Assembly: GCA_018269025.1 (NCBI GenBank)
Contig: JAFDVN010000053.1
Span: 1 to 35,923, forward strand
Length of the DNA stretch: 35,923 bases
Origin: Acidobacteriota bacterium
Lineage (GTDB): Bacteria > Acidobacteriota > Holophagae > Holophagales > Holophagaceae
Direction: 5' to 3'
The translations under genes were made by a program, and so were the position numbers. Positions within the stretch are counted from its first letter, which is position 1, and the number at the start of each line of letters is the position of its first letter. Shown here in pieces: positions 6,780-14,581 of this stretch. The notes beneath the pieces are model-generated. The model was not told the DNA's origin and did no database searches. It saw only the letters and a program-made list of their open reading frames with translations.

Positions 6780-7292
6780 TCAGGACAGAAGTGCCGCGCA
6801 GCCCTTGGGACGACCGTTCTGCATCTGGGCCTGGACCTCCTTCACATACTCCGGGCAGGAACAGGCGGTGCAGGTGTTGGAGTGGGTCTCGGAGCAAAGA
6901 TCGGCGATGGTGACGGTCTCCAGGAATCCGACGATGTGATCCGTCAACTGGCGCCACAACACGCGCGTCATGGTCCGGTCCTGATTGAGCAGTTCCACCG
7001 CGGCTTCGGGGTCCTCCAAGGCCGAGGCGTAGAAGCCTGGATCCGTGAGGCGCAACACCTCGCCCACGCTGAGCTTGTCGCAGGCCCGGGTCATCACATA
7101 GCCGCCCCGTGGACCGCGCACCGAGGTGACGACGCCGGCTTTACGCAGCTTGTGGAAGATCTGCTCCAGGAAGGGCAAGCTGATGCCCTGGCGCTCGGCG
7201 ATGGCATGGAGCGGCACCGGCTGCCCATGGCTGTGATGGGCAAGATCGAAGAGGGCCTGCATGGAATAGCGGCCACGGGCTGAGATCTTCAG
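6780..7292 (-). CDS. Rrf2-family transcriptional regulator with Cys-rich C-terminus; probable CTG start
   Basis: From the CTG at 7292 the 170-residue protein begins MKISARGRYSMQALFDLA, the classic Rrf2/IscR start. A winged helix follows, with recognition region SLPFLEQIFHKLRKAG (38-53) and wing VRGPRGGYVMTR (58-69). No in-frame ATG or GTG fits that start. GGAGG at 7299-7303 lies six bases before the CTG, and a TTGACC / 17 bp / TAGGCT promoter lies just upstream. IscR-type cysteines (near 92-104) are absent. Instead C133, C141, C144 and C146 cluster after the dimerisation helix and C165 lies near the end; they could bind an Fe-S cluster or sense thiol redox state. It is divergent from a thioredoxin-like gene, its likely target. 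Confidence 0.85.
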   Translation of the reverse strand: MKISARGRYSMQALFDLAHHSHGQPVPLHAIAERQGISLPFLEQIFHKLRKAGVVTSVRGPRGGYVMTRACDKLSVGEVLRLTDPGFYASALEDPEAAVELLNQDRTMTRVLWRQLTDHIVGFLETVTIADLCSETHSNTCTACSCPEYVKEVQAQMQNGRPKGCAALLS

Positions 7293-7314
7293 GGCGCGCC
7301 TCCGTTCACCTACC

Positions 7315-7343
7315 AGCCTAGGATTCCAAAGCGCCTTGGTCAA
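7315..7343 (-). promoter_or_regulatory. Candidate promoter of the Rrf2 regulator gene
   Basis: On the minus strand, TTGACC (7343-7338) and TAGGCT (7320-7315) are separated by exactly 17 bp, giving a good -35 and a weak -10 element. Transcription would begin about 7308, leaving a leader just long enough for the GGAGG at 7303-7299 and the CTG start at 7292. The spacer contains a palindrome that could be an autoregulatory operator. Confidence 0.45.
7326..7339. promoter_or_regulatory. Operator-like palindrome between divergent rrf2 and thioredoxin-like genes
   Basis: CCAAAGCGCCTTGG is a 14-bp palindrome with one mismatched pair. It lies in the spacer of the predicted rrf2 promoter. It also overlaps the place where a -35 element would sit for the rightward promoter, whose near-consensus -10 TATGAT is at 7355-7360. 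Binding here could repress the regulator and control the thioredoxin-like gene. Confidence 0.4.
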
Positions 7344-7377
7344 GTATTCGGGACTATGATGGGGGCGAGGTGCCTTG

Positions 7378-7899
7378 ATGCTGCCCTTGTTTCCGCCCGC
7401 GACGATCCAGCAGGACCCCGCGCCGAACCTTCCTTGTGATGCCAAGGACCATCAGCCGCTGCTCTTGGGCCCCTGCTCCCGCGCTCAGATCCTGGCCCAT
7501 AGGGAGGTGTTCAGGACCGGGACCGAGCACGCGGACCTCCCCGAGGCTCTCAAGACCCGATGGATGGCCATCCATCGGCCTTTCACCCTTGTCCTGGCCT
7601 TCGGGTCCTGGTGCAGCGACAGCCAGCACGAGATTCCGAGCTTCCTGGCCCTGGATGGGCAGCCCAACCCCTTCGTGGAGGTCCACTTCATCGGCGTCCC
7701 CCGCACGAAGGAGATTGAAGCAGGCTCCTGGCCCACCGGTCTCGCGCCGCAGAAAGCGGAAAAAGTTCCTACCGCCTGGGTCTACGCCCTTGGCCCCGGA
7801 GGCCAGCAGACCCTCGTGGGAAGCGTGGTGGAGCATCCGCCCAAGGCGAACGAAACCTTCGCCGAGGCGGTGGTGGAGGTTTTGGAGAAGGCGCGTTAG
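7378..7899 (+). CDS. Thioredoxin-fold protein with monothiol CSDS active site
   Basis: The 173-residue protein contains FTLVLAFGSWCSDSQHEIP (69-87), the strand and active-site helix of a thioredoxin fold. The usual CxxC is C79-S-D-S82, leaving one cysteine. Related W-C-x-D-S proteins occur in thioredoxin-like families of unclear role. KVPTAWVY further on fits the region around the thioredoxin cis-proline (a V-P-T here). No signal peptide or membrane segment is evident, so it is probably cytosolic. The ATG at 7378 is preferred over the TTG just before it, because GAGG at 7367-7370 then has seven-base spacing. It is divergent from an Rrf2 regulator with many cysteines, suggesting a shared redox or metal-stress role; that is inference. 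Confidence 0.7.
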   Translation: MLPLFPPATIQQDPAPNLPCDAKDHQPLLLGPCSRAQILAHREVFRTGTEHADLPEALKTRWMAIHRPFTLVLAFGSWCSDSQHEIPSFLALDGQPNPFVEVHFIGVPRTKEIEAGSWPTGLAPQKAEKVPTAWVYALGPGGQQTLVGSVVEHPPKANETFAEAVVEVLEKAR

Positions 7900-7908
7900 G
7901 GCGAGAAG

Positions 7909-8826
7909 CTAGAGCCGCTCGACGCGCACTTCGATCTTGGAATCCTTGGGTCCGCGGTCCCGATCTTCGTGATGCTCGCGGCGGCGGGGCTCCTCGTGAT
8001 GGCGTGGCTCGCGATGCTCCCGGTGTTCGTGGCGCGGCTCGGGCCTCGGCGCGGGCGCTGGTGGCACGGGCGCGACCTTGGGCGCGGGCAGCTTGGCACC
8101 CCAGGCGGTGGCGGCCTGGCGGATGCGGTCCAGCAGTCGGGCCGGCTCCTGCACCGTCACGCCATCCCCAAACTGCATCACCCACCGGGCGATGGCGCGG
8201 AGGTCCGTGGCGGTGAAGGAGACGAGGGCCTTGCCCTCTTCCTTGTCCTCCAAGTGGAAGGCCGGAAAGGCCGGAGGCGCCTGTTTCACGGCAAAGACCC
8301 ACTGCTTGTGCAGCAGCACCTTCACGGCGATGGCGTCGCCGCCCAGCCAGCCGCCAATCTGGTTGCCAGGGGTGCCTTCGGCATAGGGGCCCTGGGCGCT
8401 GCGGCCCACGCCCTCCACAGCGTTGATCTCCTTGAGGAGGTTCAGATTATGGAAGCGCTCGGCGTTGTAGCGGCGATCCCATCCCCAGGCGAACCAGGCT
8501 TGGGCCAGGGCGTCAAAGACGAGCTGGCGGGGCTCGAAGGTGCGCGGCGCGTTGGCCGTCTCGTCCTCGAAGATGAACTCCACCGCACGGCCTTCGCTGA
8601 TGGCCGAAAGGATTGCGGCGGCATGGGGCGTGAGGCTCGCGGGATCGGACTTGGCGGCCTTTTTCGTTGCTGACTTTTTAGGCGCGGCCTCGGGTGCCGG
8701 TTCCACGGCCTTGGCCTTCTTGGTCGCCTTCGGTTCAGCCTTCTCCTTGGCCACCTTCTTCGCGGCGGTCTTCTTGGGCTTCGTCTCGTCCGCCTCGGCG
8801 GGCTTCGCGATCTTCTTCGTCGGCAT
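7909..8826 (-). CDS. WYL-domain protein with Lys/Ala-rich N-terminal and His/Arg-rich C-terminal tails
   Basis: The 305-residue protein has three parts. Residues 1-60 are rich in Lys, Ala, Pro and Thr, like histone-H1-type tails. The middle contains a WYL-like ligand-sensing region: EGRAVEFIFEDE, then RTFEPRQLVFDALAQAWFAW and NAERFHNLNLLKEI. Residues from about 245 to the end are low-complexity and rich in Pro, Arg, His and Glu. WYL domains bind oligonucleotides or other ligands in transcription factors, but the usual N-terminal helix-turn-helix is replaced here by the basic tail. The ATG at 8826 has GGAG nine bases upstream, which favours it over the ATG at 8850. It is probably nucleic-acid binding; the function is unknown. 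Confidence 0.7.
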   Translation of the reverse strand: MPTKKIAKPAEADETKPKKTAAKKVAKEKAEPKATKKAKAVEPAPEAAPKKSATKKAAKSDPASLTPHAAAILSAISEGRAVEFIFEDETANAPRTFEPRQLVFDALAQAWFAWGWDRRYNAERFHNLNLLKEINAVEGVGRSAQGPYAEGTPGNQIGGWLGGDAIAVKVLLHKQWVFAVKQAPPAFPAFHLEDKEEGKALVSFTATDLRAIARWVMQFGDGVTVQEPARLLDRIRQAATAWGAKLPAPKVAPVPPAPAPRPEPRHEHREHREPRHHEEPRRREHHEDRDRGPKDSKIEVRVERL

Positions 8827-8858
8827 GGATGGGAACTCCATCTCCATCATGCCCGATC

Positions 8859-8955
8859 AGGCGTCAGGCGTCAGGCTTCAGGCGTCGGGCCCCTTTGCCG
8901 ATCGAGTGGCTGGTTCCATGAAATCAGCTTGTATGGAGGCCTGACGCCCGACGCC
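8859..8955. repeat. Tandem AGGCGTC heptamers with inverted partner
   Basis: Four copies of the heptamer AGGCGTC (third copy AGGCTTC) run from 8859 to 8886. At 8939-8955 the complementary sequence occurs inverted; GGCGTCGGGC (8881-8890) pairs perfectly with 8946-8955. The element fills most of the 132-bp gap between the recombinase and WYL genes, both leftward. It could form a large hairpin and terminate the recombinase transcript, or be a dispersed intergenic repeat. Confidence 0.7.
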
Positions 8956-8958
8956 AGT

Positions 8959-9876
8959 TCATCCGCGCGATCTCGGATGCATGCGGTCGTAGAGCGCCCG
9001 CAACCGCGCCTGGTGGACATGGGTGTAGATCTGGGTCGTGCTGATGTCCGCGTGGCCGAGCATGGCCTGGACGGCTCGCAAGTCTGCCCCGTGGTCTAGG
9101 AGGTGAGTCGCGAAGGCGTGCCTCAGCACATGGGGACTCACGGTCTTCGCGTCCACGCCCGCCTTGGTGGCGTAGCGCTTGATGAGGCGCCAGAGATGCT
9201 GGCGGGTGAGCGCTTCACCGCCCCGACCCAGAAAGAGTTCGCCGCCCTTGGGACGAAAACCCGGTCGCAGCGCGAGCCAGCTCCGAAGCCAGCTTTCGGC
9301 GCCTTCTCCGAAGGGCACGAGGCGTTCCTTGCGACCCTTGCCCATGACTTTGATGAAGCCTTCGTCCAGGAAGACGGACAGGGCGGGTAGGGCGGCCAGT
9401 TCGGATACCCGCAGGCCGGTGGCGTAAAGCAGTTCAATCCAGGCCCGGTCCCGCACGCCCAAGGGGTCGCCCAGGTCCGGCGCGGCGAGGATGGCCTCGA
9501 CTTGAGCTTCGCTCAATGTCTTGGGCAGGATGCGGGGCGGCCGGGGTGGCTTCACGACAGCCTCCGGTCCCGCGCCGGTGGAGCCTTCCAGCCGAAGAAA
9601 GGCCAGGAATTGCCGAAGCGCCGAGGAGAGCCTCGCCAGGCTTCGGGGCTTCTTTCCCAATCCCTGTTGATGGACGAGGAAGGCGGTGATGGCATCCCGG
9701 TCCAGGCTTCCCGGCTCTTGATCCCGCTCCACGGCCCAGGCGGCCATCTGCCCCAGATCCGAGAGGTAGGCTTCCACCGTTTTCGTCCCGAGGCCGCGCT
9801 CCACGCCCAGGTGCGTGCGAAATTCCCGCAGGCTGGCGGCCCATCCCAGATCGTGCTCCTGTTCGATTCCGGTCAT
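8959..9876 (-). CDS. xerD: Site-specific tyrosine recombinase, XerD-like
   Basis: The 305-residue length and layout match XerC/XerD: an N-terminal SAM-like core-binding domain (residues 10-105) and a catalytic domain with R156 (TGLRVSEL), K180 (VMGKGRKERLVPF), H249 and R252 (HVLRHAFATHLL), H275 (LGHADISTTQIYTH) and nucleophile Y284. These enzymes resolve chromosome dimers at dif together with FtsK. No attachment site or phage genes are near, so a housekeeping Xer role is more likely than an integrase. XerD is slightly favoured over XerC from the GHADISTTQIYTHV segment. The ATG at 9876 is used because the frame upstream is antisense to the acpP promoter region and lacks family sequence. Confidence 0.85.
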   Translation of the reverse strand: MTGIEQEHDLGWAASLREFRTHLGVERGLGTKTVEAYLSDLGQMAAWAVERDQEPGSLDRDAITAFLVHQQGLGKKPRSLARLSSALRQFLAFLRLEGSTGAGPEAVVKPPRPPRILPKTLSEAQVEAILAAPDLGDPLGVRDRAWIELLYATGLRVSELAALPALSVFLDEGFIKVMGKGRKERLVPFGEGAESWLRSWLALRPGFRPKGGELFLGRGGEALTRQHLWRLIKRYATKAGVDAKTVSPHVLRHAFATHLLDHGADLRAVQAMLGHADISTTQIYTHVHQARLRALYDRMHPRSRG

Positions 9877-9904
9877 GGGGCTATTGTCCCGGGAAATGCA
9901 TGGT

Positions 9905-9932
9905 TTGACTTCCGCCCGGGGCGTGATAGCTT
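9905..9932 (+). promoter_or_regulatory. Candidate acpP promoter
   Basis: TTGACT (9905-9910) matches five of six -35 consensus bases. TAGCTT (9927-9932) is a weak -10 element at 16-bp spacing. It lies about 40 bp before the acpP start, in the gap separating acpP from the divergent recombinase gene. Confidence 0.4.
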
Positions 9933-9967
9933 CACTGGGTTCGATTTCGCCATCAAGGAGCCAAACA

Positions 9968-10207
9968 ATGGCCGACGTGCGCAAGAAGGTCATCGCCATC
10001 ATCGCCGAGCAACTCGCGAAGCCCGAGGATTCCATCCAGGAGACGAGTCACTTCGTGGACGATCTGGGCGCGGACAGCCTCGACACCGTTGAGATCATCA
10101 TGGCGATCGAGGAGGCCTTCAGCCTCGAGATCCCCGAGTCCGAGCAGGAGAAGATCAAGACCGTGGGCGACGCGATCTCCTACATCGAGAAGCACGCCAA
10201 GGCCTGA
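9968..10207 (+). CDS. acpP: Acyl carrier protein
   Basis: This 79-residue acidic protein carries growing acyl chains in type II fatty acid synthesis. S37 in DDLGADSLDTVEI is the 4'-phosphopantetheine attachment site, and the second-half EEAFSLEIPESEQEKI helix is typical. A strong AAGGAG at 9955-9960 lies seven bases before the ATG. It is followed on the same strand by fabF, as in many bacteria, and a hairpin in the gap could raise acpP expression over fabF. The identification is secure. Confidence 0.97.
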   Translation: MADVRKKVIAIIAEQLAKPEDSIQETSHFVDDLGADSLDTVEIIMAIEEAFSLEIPESEQEKIKTVGDAISYIEKHAKA

Positions 10208-10224
10208 GTCCTTAAGGGCTGATT

Positions 10225-10265
10225 GAAGCGCCGCCGGGCCAACCCCGCGCGGCGCTTCACCTTTT
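10225..10265 (+). terminator. Hairpin between acpP and fabF, possible partial terminator
   Basis: A perfect 10-bp stem (10225-10234 with 10249-10258) with a 14-nt loop is followed by ACCTTTTCC. The short pyrimidine run suggests partial termination or mRNA 3'-end protection, which would let acpP mRNA exceed fabF mRNA. Confidence 0.6.
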
Positions 10266-10298
10266 CCAGTGGCATAATTGAGGTTGCGAGGTGAACGC

Positions 10299-11549
10299 AT
10301 GACCACCATCCAACGCAGGCGCGTCGTCGTCACGGGCATGGGCACCGTCAACCCCTGCGGCCTCACGGTCCAGGAGACCTGGGACAATCTGCTCGCCGGG
10401 AAAAGCGGCGTCGGTCTCGTGGACCGCTTCGATGTCTCCGAGTACGCCTGCAAGATCGCCGGGCAGGTGAAGGGCTACGACCCCGACAAGTTCATTGACA
10501 AGAAAGAACAGAAGAAGATGGACATCTTCATCCGCTACGCCCTGGGCGCGGCGCATGAAGCCTGGGTGGACGCCGGGTTCGACGGCGTCGAATTGACCCA
10601 GGAGGAGCGGGAGCGATTCGGCACCTACATCGGCAGCGGCATCGGCGGCCTCAACACCATCTGGGAGGAAGCCAACGGTTTCCGCGGCCCTCGCCGCATC
10701 AGCCCCTTCTTCATCCCATCGCTCATCGTGAATCTGGCCAGCGGCTTTGCGAGCATCAAGTACGGCTTGAAGGGCCCCAACTCCGCCGTCGCCACCGCCT
10801 GCGCCACGGGCAATCACGCCATCGGTGACGCGGCCCGCCTCATCGCGCTGGGCTACGCGGATCGCATGATCGCGGGCGGCGCGGATAGCGTCGTCAACCC
10901 GCTCGGCCTCGGCGGCTTCGCCGCTATGCGTGCCCTCTCCACCCGCAACGACGAGCCCGGAAAGGCCAGCCGTCCCTTCGACAAGGGCCGCGATGGCTTC
11001 GTCATGGGCGAGGGCGCGGGCATCGTCGTGCTCGAAGACTACGAAATGGCGAAGGCGCGTGGCGCGAAGATCTACGCCGAGGTGGCGGGTTATGGCATGA
11101 GCGGCGACGCCAACCACATCACGAGCCCCGCGCCGGAAGGCGAAGGCGGCCAGCGTGTGATGCGCGCGGCCATGAAGGACGCGGGCATCGTGCCCGAACA
11201 GGTGGGCTATGTGAACATGCATGGCACCAGCACGCCTGTAGGTGACCAGCTCGAATGCTTCGCGGTCCGCAAGGTGATGGGCGCCCACGCCGACAAGGTG
11301 AAGGTGAGCAGCACCAAGTCCATGACCGGCCATTTGCTCGGCGCGGCGGGCGGCCTGGAGAGCATCGTCACCATCCTCGCCCTCAAGACCGGCAAGATCC
11401 CGCCGACGATCAATGTGGATGAGCAGGATCCCGAGTGCGACCTGGATGTGACCGCCAACAAGGCCGGCACCTTCGACGCTGAGTACGCGCTGAACAATGG
11501 CTTCGGCTTCGGCGGCACCAACGGGTGCTTGGCGTTCAAGAAAGTCTAA
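10299..11549 (+). CDS. fabF: 3-oxoacyl-[acyl-carrier-protein] synthase II
   Basis: The 416-residue condensing enzyme elongates acyl-ACP with malonyl-ACP in the cytoplasm. The thiolase-fold catalytic triad is C168 (SAVATACATG), H308 (VNMHGTSTP) and the histidine of KSMTGHLLGAAG (H345 by spacing). All are shifted by five from the E. coli numbering 163/303/340. NNGFGFGGTNG at the C-terminus is the conserved glycine-rich end. The ATG at 10299 has GAGG seven bases upstream. It is partnered with acpP immediately upstream, and no other fab genes are in the window. It ends at a strong inverted repeat shared with the convergent dehydrogenase gene. Confidence 0.96.
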   Translation: MTTIQRRRVVVTGMGTVNPCGLTVQETWDNLLAGKSGVGLVDRFDVSEYACKIAGQVKGYDPDKFIDKKEQKKMDIFIRYALGAAHEAWVDAGFDGVELTQEERERFGTYIGSGIGGLNTIWEEANGFRGPRRISPFFIPSLIVNLASGFASIKYGLKGPNSAVATACATGNHAIGDAARLIALGYADRMIAGGADSVVNPLGLGGFAAMRALSTRNDEPGKASRPFDKGRDGFVMGEGAGIVVLEDYEMAKARGAKIYAEVAGYGMSGDANHITSPAPEGEGGQRVMRAAMKDAGIVPEQVGYVNMHGTSTPVGDQLECFAVRKVMGAHADKVKVSSTKSMTGHLLGAAGGLESIVTILALKTGKIPPTINVDEQDPECDLDVTANKAGTFDAEYALNNGFGFGGTNGCLAFKKV

Positions 11550-11557
11550 AAAACTCT

Positions 11558-11613
11558 TTCACCACGGAGAACACGGAGGACACGGAGCGTTTCTCCGTGT
11601 TCTCCGTGGTGAA
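11558..11613. terminator. Perfect 20-bp inverted repeat with CACGGAG units; bidirectional terminator
   Basis: A 20-bp perfect stem (11558-11577 with 11594-11613) with a 16-nt loop lies between the convergent fabF and dehydrogenase genes. The left arm and loop contain three spaced CACGGAG units. A-rich sequence precedes it, giving a U-rich run on the minus strand after the stem. It is related in style, though not identical, to the CGGAG hairpins at 4402 and 4653. Confidence 0.7.
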
Positions 11614-11614
11614 T

Positions 11615-12442
11615 TCAGTCTGGATAGTCCGCTCCCAACGCGCGTTCGAGGCCGCTGTCCAATTCGCTTCGGAGCGTCTTGAGCTTGGCTTCCAGGCGGG
11701 TCATGGCGATCTTGCCGAGGACCATGCGGAGTTCGGACCGGTTCTGGGCGATGTGGTCGAGGATGGCTCGTGCGGCGCGTTCGGGATCGCCGGCCTGGTG
11801 GCCATCGGCGTCGGCGATGTATTTCCGCGTCGCAGCGATGGCCTTGGCGTAGTCCGGGAGCTGGGTGGCGTGAACGATGGAACGGCCCGCGAAGTCGGTG
11901 CGGAAAGGGCCGGGTTCCACGATAAGGACGCGGATGCCGAAGGCGGCCACTTCGCCCGCTAAGGCCTCGGACAACCCTTCCACCGCGAACTTGCTTGCGT
12001 TGTAGACGGGGAAGCCCGGCGTGGCGGCGAGCCCGGCGATGGAGGAGAGGTTCACGATCCAGCCGCTCTTCTGGGCGCGCATCACCGGCAGGGCGGCCTT
12101 GGTCATCTCGATGAGGCCGAAGACATTGGTTTCGAAGAGACGGCGGATCTCGCCGCTGCTGGATTCCTCTAGCGCCCCCACCATGCCGTAGCCCGCGTTG
12201 TTGATGAGCACATCGAGATGTCCAAACTGGGCGCAGGTGGCCTCCACCGCCCGGTGGCAGGCGGCTGGGTCCGTCACATCCAGGTTCAGCCCGAGGAATC
12301 GTTCCGGGGCCGATGCGCCGAGACCTTCCAGCGTGACCGCGTTCCGCGCCGTCGCGACGACGGCATGGCCCGCCTTTAGCGCGGCCTCAGTGAAGACACG
12401 ACCGAAGCCGGTGGAACAGCCGGTGATGAGCCAGACCTGCAT
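11615..12442 (-). CDS. Short-chain dehydrogenase/reductase (SDR), classical type
   Basis: The 275-residue protein has the Rossmann cofactor motif TGCSTGFG (7-14), NNAG at 90-93 and a catalytic Ser-Tyr-Lys: S134, Y147 and K151 in the YNASK signature. SDRs of this type are NAD(P)-dependent oxidoreductases with varied substrates. The Arg-rich segment after strand 2 (ATARN) suggests NADP preference, which is inference. The ATG at 12442 has GGAGG close upstream. It is divergent from uvrB (46 bp) and convergent with fabF. Substrate unknown. Confidence 0.85.
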   Translation of the reverse strand: MQVWLITGCSTGFGRVFTEAALKAGHAVVATARNAVTLEGLGASAPERFLGLNLDVTDPAACHRAVEATCAQFGHLDVLINNAGYGMVGALEESSSGEIRRLFETNVFGLIEMTKAALPVMRAQKSGWIVNLSSIAGLAATPGFPVYNASKFAVEGLSEALAGEVAAFGIRVLIVEPGPFRTDFAGRSIVHATQLPDYAKAIAATRKYIADADGHQAGDPERAARAILDHIAQNRSELRMVLGKIAMTRLEAKLKTLRSELDSGLERALGADYPD

Positions 12443-12488
12443 GGGAACCTCCGCGCTATCCTGGTCATCTTCGCGCAAGGTAGGTGGC

Positions 12489-14528
12489 ATGCCCAAGGCG
12501 ATTCCGTTCAAACTGCACGCGCCTTACGCACCGGCGGGTGACCAGCCCGAAGCCATCGCTCAGCTCGCGGCGGGCATCGAAGCGGGGGACCGCTTTCAAA
12601 CCCTGCTCGGCGTGACGGGCTCGGGCAAGACCTTCACCATGGCCTCCGTCATCGAGAAGACCGCGCGGCCCGCGCTCATCTTCGCGCCGAACAAGACGCT
12701 GGCCGCCCAGCTCTTCAGCGAGTTCAAGCAGTTCTTCCCGGAAAACGCGGTCGAATACTTCGTCAGCTACTACGACTACTACCAGCCCGAGGCCTATGTG
12801 CCCGAGCGGGACCTCTTCATCGAAAAGGATTCGGCCATCAACGAGGAGTTGGAAAAACTTCGCCTCAGCGCAACCCGGAGCCTGCTGGAGCGCCGGGACA
12901 CCATCGTCGTTGCGTCGGTCTCCTGCATCTACGGACTGGGCGACCCGAGCAGCTACCTGAGCCTTTCCGTGAGCCTGGAGCAGGGCCAGACCATTGACCG
13001 GGCCGTGCTGCTCCGGGACCTCGTCGCCATCCAATACCAACGCAACCTCGTCAGCTTCGAGCCCGGCGTCTTCCGCGTGCGCGGCGATGTGATCGAGGTC
13101 TACCCGGCCTACGAGGATTGCGCCTACCGCATCGAGCTCTGGGGCGACGAGGTGGAGCGGCTCTCCCGCATTGATCCCCTGCGAGGCCTCGTGACGGAGA
13201 AGCTGGAGGCCCTCACTATCTGGCCCAAGTCCCACTATGTGACGCCCGAGGCCAAGCTCAAGACCGCCATCCGGAACATCTCGGAAGAGTTAGAGGCTCG
13301 CGAGATCCAGCTTCGGTCTGATAACAAGCTCGTGGAGGTCCAGCGCCTCCACCAGCGTACGGTCTACGACCTGGAGATGCTGCGGGAGATGGGCGTGTGC
13401 AGCGGCATCGAGAACTACAGCCGCTTCCTGGATGGGCGCAAGCCCGGCGAGCCGCCCCACACGCTGCTGGACTATTTCCCCGAGGACTTCATCCTCTTCA
13501 TGGACGAAAGCCATGTGGCCACGGGCCAGCTCCATGGCATGTACAACGGCGATCAGGCCCGCAAGCGGACCCTGGTGGACTATGGCTTCCGTCTGCCCAG
13601 CGCTCTGGACAACCGGCCCTTGCAGTTCGAGGAATTTGAGAAGCGCGCGAACCAGGTCGTTTTTGTGAGTGCCACGCCGGGGAATTACGAGCTTCAGCAA
13701 AGCGGCGGCGTCATCGCAGAGCAGGTGGTGCGGCCCACGGGCCTCGTGGATCCTGAAGTGGAAATCCGACCCGTCACGAACCAGGTGGATGACCTATTGG
13801 CGGAGATCCGCAAGGTGGTCGCGCGGGATGAGCGCGTGCTCGTCACCGTGCTCACGAAGAAGCTCGCCGAGCAGCTCACGGAGTACTACCGCGAGGTGGG
13901 CGTGAAGGCCGAATACCTCCATAGCGAGGTGGACACCCTGGAGCGGGTGGAGCTGCTCAAGAACCTGCGCCGGGGCGTGTTCGATGTGCTCATCGGCATC
14001 AACCTCCTGCGCGAAGGCCTGGATCTTCCGGAAGTGAGCCTCGTGGCCATTCTGGACGCGGACAAGGAGGGCTACCTCCGCAGCCGCTCCAGCCTCATCC
14101 AGACCGTGGGCCGCGCCGCGCGGAACCTGAACGGCCGGGCCATTCTCTACGCGGATCGCATGACGGGCTCCATGCAGGCCGCGCTGGAGGAGACTTCCCG
14201 CCGTCGCCAGAAGCAGTTGGACTACAACGCCGCCAACGGCATCACGCCGGAATCCGTGAAGCGGAACCTGGACGATGTGCTCGGCGAAGCCCTGGCCCGG
14301 GAATTCATCACGCCCCCCCGGGAGGAGGCCGCGGAAGAGCCCATCCTCTACCTGGACGACAAGGGTTTCGAGCGAGAGATGGGCAAGCTGGAAAGGCGCA
14401 TGAAGGAGCTGGCCTCCCAGATGAAGTTCGAGGACGCCGCCGAGCTTCGCGATCGCATTCTCCGCCTCCGCCGCGAACGGCTTACGGACCTCTACAGCGC
14501 CGTCCCGGCCACCGGGCCGGTCGAATGA
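12489..14528 (+). CDS. uvrB: UvrABC system protein B
   Basis: This 679-residue protein is the damage-verification helicase of nucleotide excision repair, acting with UvrA and UvrC. Walker A GVTGSGKT lies at 41-48, and the beta-hairpin [11 protein letters not shown] near 95-105 clamps DNA. The DExx box is DESH, with [18 protein letters not shown] and QTVGRAARN as later helicase motifs. A C-terminal UVR domain (from about 630, [24 protein letters not shown]) contacts UvrC. The start is ATG 12489; the open frame further upstream is antisense to the dehydrogenase gene. I saw no LexA-like palindrome in the short intergenic region, so SOS control is not evident. Confidence 0.97.
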   Translation: MPKAIPFKLHAPYAPAGDQPEAIAQLAAGIEAGDRFQTLLGVTGSGKTFTMASVIEKTARPALIFAPNKTLAAQLFSEFKQFFPENAVEYFVSYYDYYQPEAYVPERDLFIEKDSAINEELEKLRLSATRSLLERRDTIVVASVSCIYGLGDPSSYLSLSVSLEQGQTIDRAVLLRDLVAIQYQRNLVSFEPGVFRVRGDVIEVYPAYEDCAYRIELWGDEVERLSRIDPLRGLVTEKLEALTIWPKSHYVTPEAKLKTAIRNISEELEAREIQLRSDNKLVEVQRLHQRTVYDLEMLREMGVCSGIENYSRFLDGRKPGEPPHTLLDYFPEDFILFMDESHVATGQLHGMYNGDQARKRTLVDYGFRLPSALDNRPLQFEEFEKRANQVVFVSATPGNYELQQSGGVIAEQVVRPTGLVDPEVEIRPVTNQVDDLLAEIRKVVARDERVLVTVLTKKLAEQLTEYYREVGVKAEYLHSEVDTLERVELLKNLRRGVFDVLIGINLLREGLDLPEVSLVAILDADKEGYLRSRSSLIQTVGRAARNLNGRAILYADRMTGSMQAALEETSRRRQKQLDYNAANGITPESVKRNLDDVLGEALAREFITPPREEAAEEPILYLDDKGFEREMGKLERRMKELASQMKFEDAAELRDRILRLRRERLTDLYSAVPATGPVE

Positions 14529-14581
14529 TTTTCCCTGGCGCCATCCCCTCGCCGGGATGAGACTTGCGGGCAAGGACCCCC

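Noticed and set aside
6309-7292. HEPN plus Rrf2 genes considered as a toxin-antitoxin pair
   Set aside because: Rrf2 proteins are not known antitoxins of HEPN proteins, the genes are 84 bp apart, and no nucleotidyltransferase is present.
8959-9876. Tyrosine recombinase considered as a phage or island integrase
   Set aside because: Its length and motifs match XerC/XerD, and no att-like repeats, tRNA or phage genes are nearby.
12443-12488. LexA-type SOS box upstream of uvrB
   Set aside because: No inverted repeat matching a LexA-type site was seen in the 46-bp gap.
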